The notes under the pieces were generated by a model, which was not told the origin of the DNA, ran no database searches, and saw only the letters and a list, made by a program, of their open reading frames with translations. Of a stretch of 64,000 nt of DNA, positions 60,264-64,000 are shown piece by piece. Positions within the stretch are counted from its first letter, which is position 1. Each line of letters begins with the position of its first letter. The translations under genes and the position numbers were made by a program. The DNA comes from JAUVRX01 sp049664225 (lineage in GTDB: Bacteria; Acidobacteriota; Thermoanaerobaculia; Multivoradales; JAHEKO01), in the NCBI GenBank assembly GCA_049664225.1, contig JBATEX010000212.1:19662-83661 (forward strand), written 5' to 3'.

Positions 60264-60790
60264 AGCCAGAGACGTTGATTCTCGGGTGGGGTAACCCTGG
60301 CCGCGGCGACGACGGCCTGGGTCCGGAGTTCGTCCGGACGATCAGCGATCGTGGCCTGCGTGGAGTCGCCACCGATTCCGACTATCAACTACAGGTCGAG
60401 AATGCTGCCGAAGTTGCACGCTTTCGCCGCGTCCTGTTCGTCGATGCCGACCGCACGGGTGCGGAGCCGTTCTGGCTCGGGAGGGTGCAACCGCGGGTAG
60501 GGAGTCTCGCGTTCTCGACGCACAGCGTCTCACCGGCCGCAGTCCTCGGTCTGGCGCGAGACCTCTTCCAAGCTGAGCCAGAAGCATGGATCCTGGGGAT
60601 CCGGGGCTACGAGTTCGACGAGTTCGAGGAACGTCTATCGGACCGGGCCCAAGAGAACCTCGAGGAAGCTGTCAGAGCCATTGAATCCGCCATGCAATCG
60701 GACAACCTGCAGGCGATCCGCAACGGGATGGCCAGCCCAGATGCCGAACCAGAGCACGAGGATGGGAAATGTCAGACAACCAACCCCTGA
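60260..60790 (+). CDS. hoxW: Hydrogenase maturation protease HoxW
   Basis: 176 residues. The family start ILGWGNPGRGDDGLGPEFVR (nickel-binding Asp/Glu region) is clear, and the second metal ligand His is in AFSTHSVSPAAVLGLARDLF. This nickel-dependent protease removes the C-terminal extension of HoxH. Its ATG overlaps the hoxH stop (ATGA), giving translational coupling. The last 35 residues are polar and longer than in compact HycI/HyaD relatives. The receiver gene starts 22 bases before its end. Confidence 0.9.
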   Translation: MKPETLILGWGNPGRGDDGLGPEFVRTISDRGLRGVATDSDYQLQVENAAEVARFRRVLFVDADRTGAEPFWLGRVQPRVGSLAFSTHSVSPAAVLGLARDLFQAEPEAWILGIRGYEFDEFEERLSDRAQENLEEAVRAIESAMQSDNLQAIRNGMASPDAEPEHEDGKCQTTNP

Positions 60791-61152
60791 TTCTCTGTCT
60801 CGATGACGATCCGGACATCCTGTCGTTTCTTCAGATCGTTCTAGAGGCCGAGGGCTATCGTTTCGCCGGAGCCAGCAGCGCCGAGGACGGGCTGCGCATG
60901 TACAGGGAAGTCACACCGGATCTGATCATCGTCGATCTGATGATGGAAGAAGTGGATGCCGGGACCGGCTTCGTAAAGGATATCCAGCTACTCGGCAACG
61001 AGGCGCCGGTGTTCATGCTCAGCTCGGTCGGTGACAACTTGAGCATGACGATCGACTACACCTCGCTGGGTCTCGCGGGTGTGTTCCAAAAGCCCCTGAG
61101 GAAGGAGCACCTACTGACGGTGCTGAGGTCGAAACTGGCTCAGTCCGCTTGA
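60769..61152 (+). CDS. Stand-alone receiver-domain response regulator
   Basis: 127 residues, a single CheY-like domain: acidic pocket LILCLDDDPDILSFLQIVLE, phospho-Asp in LIIVDLMMEEVDAGTGFV, Thr/Ser at VFMLSSVGDN and Lys in GVFQKPLRKEHLLTVLRSKL. It has no output domain, so it acts through a partner protein. GAGGATGGGAA is just before the ATG. It overlaps the end of hoxW by 22 bases and so belongs to the hydrogenase transcript. The convergent histidine kinase ends 6 bases after this gene and is its likely partner. Confidence 0.9.
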   Translation: MSDNQPLILCLDDDPDILSFLQIVLEAEGYRFAGASSAEDGLRMYREVTPDLIIVDLMMEEVDAGTGFVKDIQLLGNEAPVFMLSSVGDNLSMTIDYTSLGLAGVFQKPLRKEHLLTVLRSKLAQSA

Positions 61153-61158
61153 GGTCGT

Positions 61159-63057
61159 TCAGGAAAGCGCCGAGCTGGGTTGATGGATCGGGAGGTGGAT
61201 CGTCACCTCGGTTCCCTCTCCCTCTGTGCTGGTCAAACTCAGCTGACCGTGATGCCGCTCCACGGACTGTTTGACCAGCGCCAGCCCCAATCCGGTGCCG
61301 GTCGTGGTGTGCTGCTTGGCATTGGACGCCCTGAAGAACTCCTGGAACAGTTTTTCCTGCTCAGCGGCCGGGATGCCGATACCCGTATCCGCGACCCGAA
61401 TCTCGACGGTTTCTGAGTCCTTTCGAGTGAAACCAACCTGGACCCTACCCCCGGGAGGGGTGTACTTGATGGAGTTGGAGACCAGATTCGCCATGACCTG
61501 CTCCAAGAGATCGGCACCGCTGTCGACCTTGGGTAGGTCGGCCTCGACAGTGACTCCGAGCTCGATTCCCTTGCGGGTCGCCTCATCCCTAAACGACCTT
61601 TCCGTATAGGCGGCCAGGCCTTCCAGATCGACGACCACATCCGGGATCTCGTGGCTCCGGTCGCGGGCGCGAGCGATAGTCAGCAGCTCAGCAATGGCCT
61701 GGTCCAGGGAAGTCAGGCGGTCTTCGATCCGCTGCAAGTAGTCCCTCTGCTGCTCCGTGAGCTCTCCCATGTAACCCTCCTGCAGGAGCTCCATCATGCT
61801 CAGGCCGGCGCTGAGAGGGGCTCGCAGATTGTGGGCCACCTGGAGCATGAACTGTGTGCGCTCCGCCATCAGCGCCTCTACGGCTTCGTTGACTCGGGCG
61901 TCCTCGATGGTGATCGCCACCAGTCTGGCTGCCTGCTCCAGGAAATCCGTGTCTCGCTCATCGAAACGATCTGGACTGTGGGAGTAGATGCCCATGCTTC
62001 CGATGACGCGGTTTTCGACCAACAGAGGTGCGAACGCCGCCGATCGGATGCCGAGCTCGGTGAGGATGGGGCCGAGCTGAAGGGCGTTGTCGTCCTTGAC
62101 CACCGCCTGGACCAGGGCCTCGCCTTGAATGACCCGTCGGTTCATCGGACTGCGATCGAGATCGATCACGGTTTGGGCCACCAGGTCTTCCGGCAGCCCT
62201 TCCGATGCTACATAGCGTAGCGTCAGGCCATCTTCGGAGAGTAACTTGATCGTGGCAGCCGGGACGTCCATGACGCGGGTCATCATGGAGGTTGCTGTCT
62301 GCAGGATTGGGCCCAGATGGCGCTCGGCGCTGATCACCTCCACCATCGTGTAGAGGCCGTTCAGCTGTTCGTTCAGGGCGGCCGTCTGCGCGGATGCACG
62401 TGCGAGTCGATCGACGCCCTGTCGATAGCTTCTCATCACCCGAGACACCATTCCGGCGGACAAGAAGAGCATGGCGGTAAAGACGAGCAATCCAATCGTC
62501 GCAAGGATCGGTGGATCCAGATAGTCGATGGACTGACCGCGAAAGGCCAGGCTATGGGTCGGCAGCCACCCCATGGTCTCTCCAACCAGCAGCAACCACA
62601 TCCCTCCTGCTGCAACCGCGGAGAGCTGATAGGCGGTGCCGCGACTGAACTGAATCGCAGTGATGATGACGTGGAACAGGAGGAAGACCACCAAGGGGCT
62701 GGACACCCCTCCGGTGAAGTGGATCAGCAGGAACATGGCTACGTAGTCGACGACGGCCTCGAGAAGGCTGATTCGCCGGTTCAACGCCGGATCGGAATCA
62801 AGACGGTCCCTGTAGTGTTTGTAGATCCAGGCGAAGACCAGGTTGTAGAGAGGGCTGACGACGGCGATCAACAGGACGGGGAGAACCGGAAACTCGAAGC
62901 CCGCCAAGACCCCCAACAGGACCCCGAGGAACATCACGGGAGCCACTGCCCAGCGCAGGTTGATCTGCCAGAAACCGCGGCTGCCCCACAGCCTGGGCAG
63001 GCGGTAGCGACCATTATCGAATTGGGGCTCGGGAGTCTGCAGTCTGTCAGCTGACAC
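61159..63057 (-). CDS. Membrane GAF-containing sensor histidine kinase
   Basis: 632 residues from GTG 63057, which lies inside the end of the preceding gene. Six or so N-terminal transmembrane helices (INLRWAVAPVMFLGVLLGVL, LLIAVVSPLYNLVFAWIYKH, YVAMFLLIHFTGG, PLVVFLLFHVIITAIQF, ILATIGLLVFTAMLFLSAGM) are followed by a GAF domain (about 270-420, GPILQTATSMMTRVMDVPAA). The phospho-His is in FMLQVAHNLRAPLSAGLSMM. The ATPase domain has VMANLVSNSIKYTPPGG (N box), IRVADTGIGIPAAEQEKLF and TGTGLGLALVKQSVERHHG. Convergent with the hox operon. It may read a redox or membrane cue and phosphorylate the receiver encoded at 60769. Confidence 0.9.
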   Translation of the reverse strand: MSADRLQTPEPQFDNGRYRLPRLWGSRGFWQINLRWAVAPVMFLGVLLGVLAGFEFPVLPVLLIAVVSPLYNLVFAWIYKHYRDRLDSDPALNRRISLLEAVVDYVAMFLLIHFTGGVSSPLVVFLLFHVIITAIQFSRGTAYQLSAVAAGGMWLLLVGETMGWLPTHSLAFRGQSIDYLDPPILATIGLLVFTAMLFLSAGMVSRVMRSYRQGVDRLARASAQTAALNEQLNGLYTMVEVISAERHLGPILQTATSMMTRVMDVPAATIKLLSEDGLTLRYVASEGLPEDLVAQTVIDLDRSPMNRRVIQGEALVQAVVKDDNALQLGPILTELGIRSAAFAPLLVENRVIGSMGIYSHSPDRFDERDTDFLEQAARLVAITIEDARVNEAVEALMAERTQFMLQVAHNLRAPLSAGLSMMELLQEGYMGELTEQQRDYLQRIEDRLTSLDQAIAELLTIARARDRSHEIPDVVVDLEGLAAYTERSFRDEATRKGIELGVTVEADLPKVDSGADLLEQVMANLVSNSIKYTPPGGRVQVGFTRKDSETVEIRVADTGIGIPAAEQEKLFQEFFRASNAKQHTTTGTGLGLALVKQSVERHHGQLSLTSTEGEGTEVTIHLPIHQPSSALS

Positions 63058-63589
63058 GGGCCACTTCCTGTTTCGTTCCGTTGTTGATGGGCTTGTACAA
63101 CAGCTCCTCGACGGTGACGTTGCTGATGGCAAGGAGAGCATCGCAGACCTCTGCTGGCGGGAACCCACTGGCGAAGCGCTGCTTGGCCAGGTTGTGGATG
63201 TAGGTCAGGAGCAGCCCCCGATCACCGGTGCGCACCGCTGTGCTCAGCAAGTCGTATACCACGCCGACGCTCCAACGTAGCTCAGAGTAGCTCATGGCGG
63301 CATAGTCGGGAAGCTCGACGTTCTCGAAGTCGTAGTGGGCCGCCAGGTGCAGGACGAAGTCAGGATTGCTGCGCTCCTTGATGTGTGCCATGACCGTCCT
63401 GAGCGCCTCCAGGTTGCCGATGTCTACCTGTAGCCAGTGGATGTTGGGATGCTGTGGAACTCCCGCTTTCTGCTGGGGTCGATGCGCGAGGGCATAGATC
63501 CGAAAACGGTCCTGCGCCGCTTGAAGAAAGCTGCGACCGACAATTCCGGAAGCTCCGGAGAGGATCAGACAGGGAAGGCGGTCGGACAT
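63047..63589 (-). CDS. Truncated SDR joined to a helical RsbRD-like segment
   Basis: 180 residues from ATG 63589. Residues 1-95 are the start of an NAD-binding short-chain dehydrogenase/epimerase: LILSGASGIVGRSFLQAAQD (glycine motif), then IHWLQVDIGNLEALRTVMAH and DFVLHLAAHYDFENVELPDY. No catalytic Tyr-x-x-x-Lys follows. From about 96 the chain becomes helical (SELRWSVGVVYDLLSTAVRT, then GLLLTYIHNLAKQRFASGF), resembling the RsbRD N-terminal sensor bundle. This looks like a chimera, perhaps created by deletion, but the frame is intact and overlaps the kinase gene by 11 bases, so translation may feed the kinase. Confidence 0.55.
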   Translation of the reverse strand: MSDRLPCLILSGASGIVGRSFLQAAQDRFRIYALAHRPQQKAGVPQHPNIHWLQVDIGNLEALRTVMAHIKERSNPDFVLHLAAHYDFENVELPDYAAMSYSELRWSVGVVYDLLSTAVRTGDRGLLLTYIHNLAKQRFASGFPPAEVCDALLAISNVTVEELLYKPINNGTKQEVARVS

Positions 63590-63756
63590 GGCATATCGCG
63601 TCGGGGCCCTCGTCGGGATCGTAGCATGCGGTCCCGAGCGGTCACCCACCCGCAGACGCCAAGCAAACCCACCCTGACGGGCAGGCCGAGACTTGCCATC
63701 CTGTCAGGCAGTGCCGACAGTATCGACCTCACCACGATCAGTCACTGCAACGAAAT

Positions 63757-63790
63757 GAGGCCGCCAACCCTCTTGCCGGGTGGCGGCCTC
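63757..63790. terminator. Strong hairpin terminator, usable in both directions
   Basis: GAGGCCGCCA (63757-63766) pairs perfectly with TGGCGGCCTC (63781-63790); the stem continues with CCC/GGG around a 7-base loop after one bulged A. It is followed by TTTGATT on the + strand and by ATTT on the - strand. It lies 29 bases beyond the saccharopine dehydrogenase stop, which it probably terminates. Confidence 0.8.
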
Positions 63791-63818
63791 TTTGATTCAC
63801 TCTTCTGTCCTCAGGGAC

Positions 63819-64000
63819 TTAGACCGAGGCGCGGGTCTCTTCGAAGCCGATCCCGAGAGTCTCCAACTCATCCAGGATCGGGACGTAGATGTCGGGAAGG
63901 ATCGGGATCTGGACGCCGCGAATCGTGATCTTGCCCTCCAGGATCATGCGGGCTCCGATGGCGGCCGGCAGAGATACCGTGCGGGCCATCGACGAGTCGC
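63819..64000 (-). CDS. Saccharopine dehydrogenase family protein, C-terminus only
   Basis: Only the last 60 codons are in the window, ending at TAA 63819-63821: SSMARTVSLPAAIGARMILE, GKITIRGVQIPILPDIYVP, ILDELETLGIGFEETRASV. The SxMARTVxLPAAIGxxxILEGKI block, and the GV.IP.LP.IY.PIL.ELE end, are typical of saccharopine dehydrogenase (L-glutamate-forming, Lys9 type) and its relatives. The family oxidises or reduces saccharopine in lysine metabolism. The start lies outside the window. Confidence 0.85.
   Translation of the reverse strand, partial: DSSMARTVSLPAAIGARMILEGKITIRGVQIPILPDIYVPILDELETLGIGFEETRASV

Noticed and set aside
1..64000. tRNA, rRNA, CRISPR or complete insertion sequence
   Set aside because: No cloverleaf, ribosomal RNA segment, repeat-spacer array or transposase-like protein was found on either strand.

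Overview
The window is dense, GC-rich bacterial chromosome with about 48 intact or partial genes on both strands, short gaps, and no tRNA, rRNA, CRISPR array, prophage or complete insertion sequence that I can see. Many lipoproteins with clear lipoboxes, outer-membrane remnants, a type IV pilus ATPase, a DUF2723 protein paired with a TPR-tailed phosphodiesterase, and a decayed gene ending in a DGFESGDTSAWS-type tail together suggest a Gram-negative soil or marine bacterium. My best guess is Acidobacteriota (Thermoanaerobaculia-like). That placement is an inference from gene content, not a phylogeny.

Layout. 1-16.8 kb: an acyl-CoA dehydrogenase running off the left edge, a decayed methyltransferase, a TPR protein with a dead peptidase motif, a lipase-like hydrolase, a DUF4350 lipoprotein, a cupin, an M28 peptidase, a CigR-like protein, a TerB-acyl-CoA oxidase fusion, two GT-C type membrane glycosyltransferases and a DinB protein. 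16.8-22.7 kb: a serine hydrolase lipoprotein, a broken outer-membrane transporter, and a four-gene operon (ABC ATPase, permease, DesK-type kinase, NarL/DesR-type regulator) with candidate operator half-sites upstream. 22.9-31.8 kb: a three-gene envelope module (membrane transglutaminase-like protein, lipoprotein, 1470-residue PPC/VWA lipoprotein). 32-33.8 kb: a small DUF6812-like protein and a PilT with a doubled N-terminus. 34-41 kb: six tightly packed enzyme genes (adenylating ligase, amino-acid dehydrogenase, nitroreductase, PLP lyase or synthase, DRE-TIM condensing enzyme, B12-type radical SAM), which look like an uncharacterised small-molecule pathway.

41-55 kb: a DUF2723 / phosphodiesterase pair, a 1-Cys peroxiredoxin and a rhodanese-MBL protein (thiol and sulfane sulfur chemistry), an AsmA-like protein, a haloalkane dehalogenase-like enzyme, a homocysteine S-methyltransferase, a peroxiredoxin-like gene whose first active-site Cys codon is TGA and which has a SECIS-like hairpin just downstream (candidate selenoprotein), a DUF4442 protein, a bactofilin-like membrane protein and a secreted alpha/beta hydrolase. 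55.7-61.2 kb: hoxFUYHW, a group 3d-type NAD-reducing [NiFe] hydrogenase with its maturation protease and a receiver-domain gene. A convergent membrane histidine kinase follows, then a truncated SDR chimera, a strong hairpin and the end of a saccharopine dehydrogenase gene.

A recurring theme is gene decay: at least seven intergenic spaces contain recognisable C-terminal or frameshifted remnants (methyltransferase, DGFESGD-tailed secreted protein, RND pump, outer-membrane transporter, two unidentified C-termini, phospholipase D). All were read by eye from the translated sequence without database searches.
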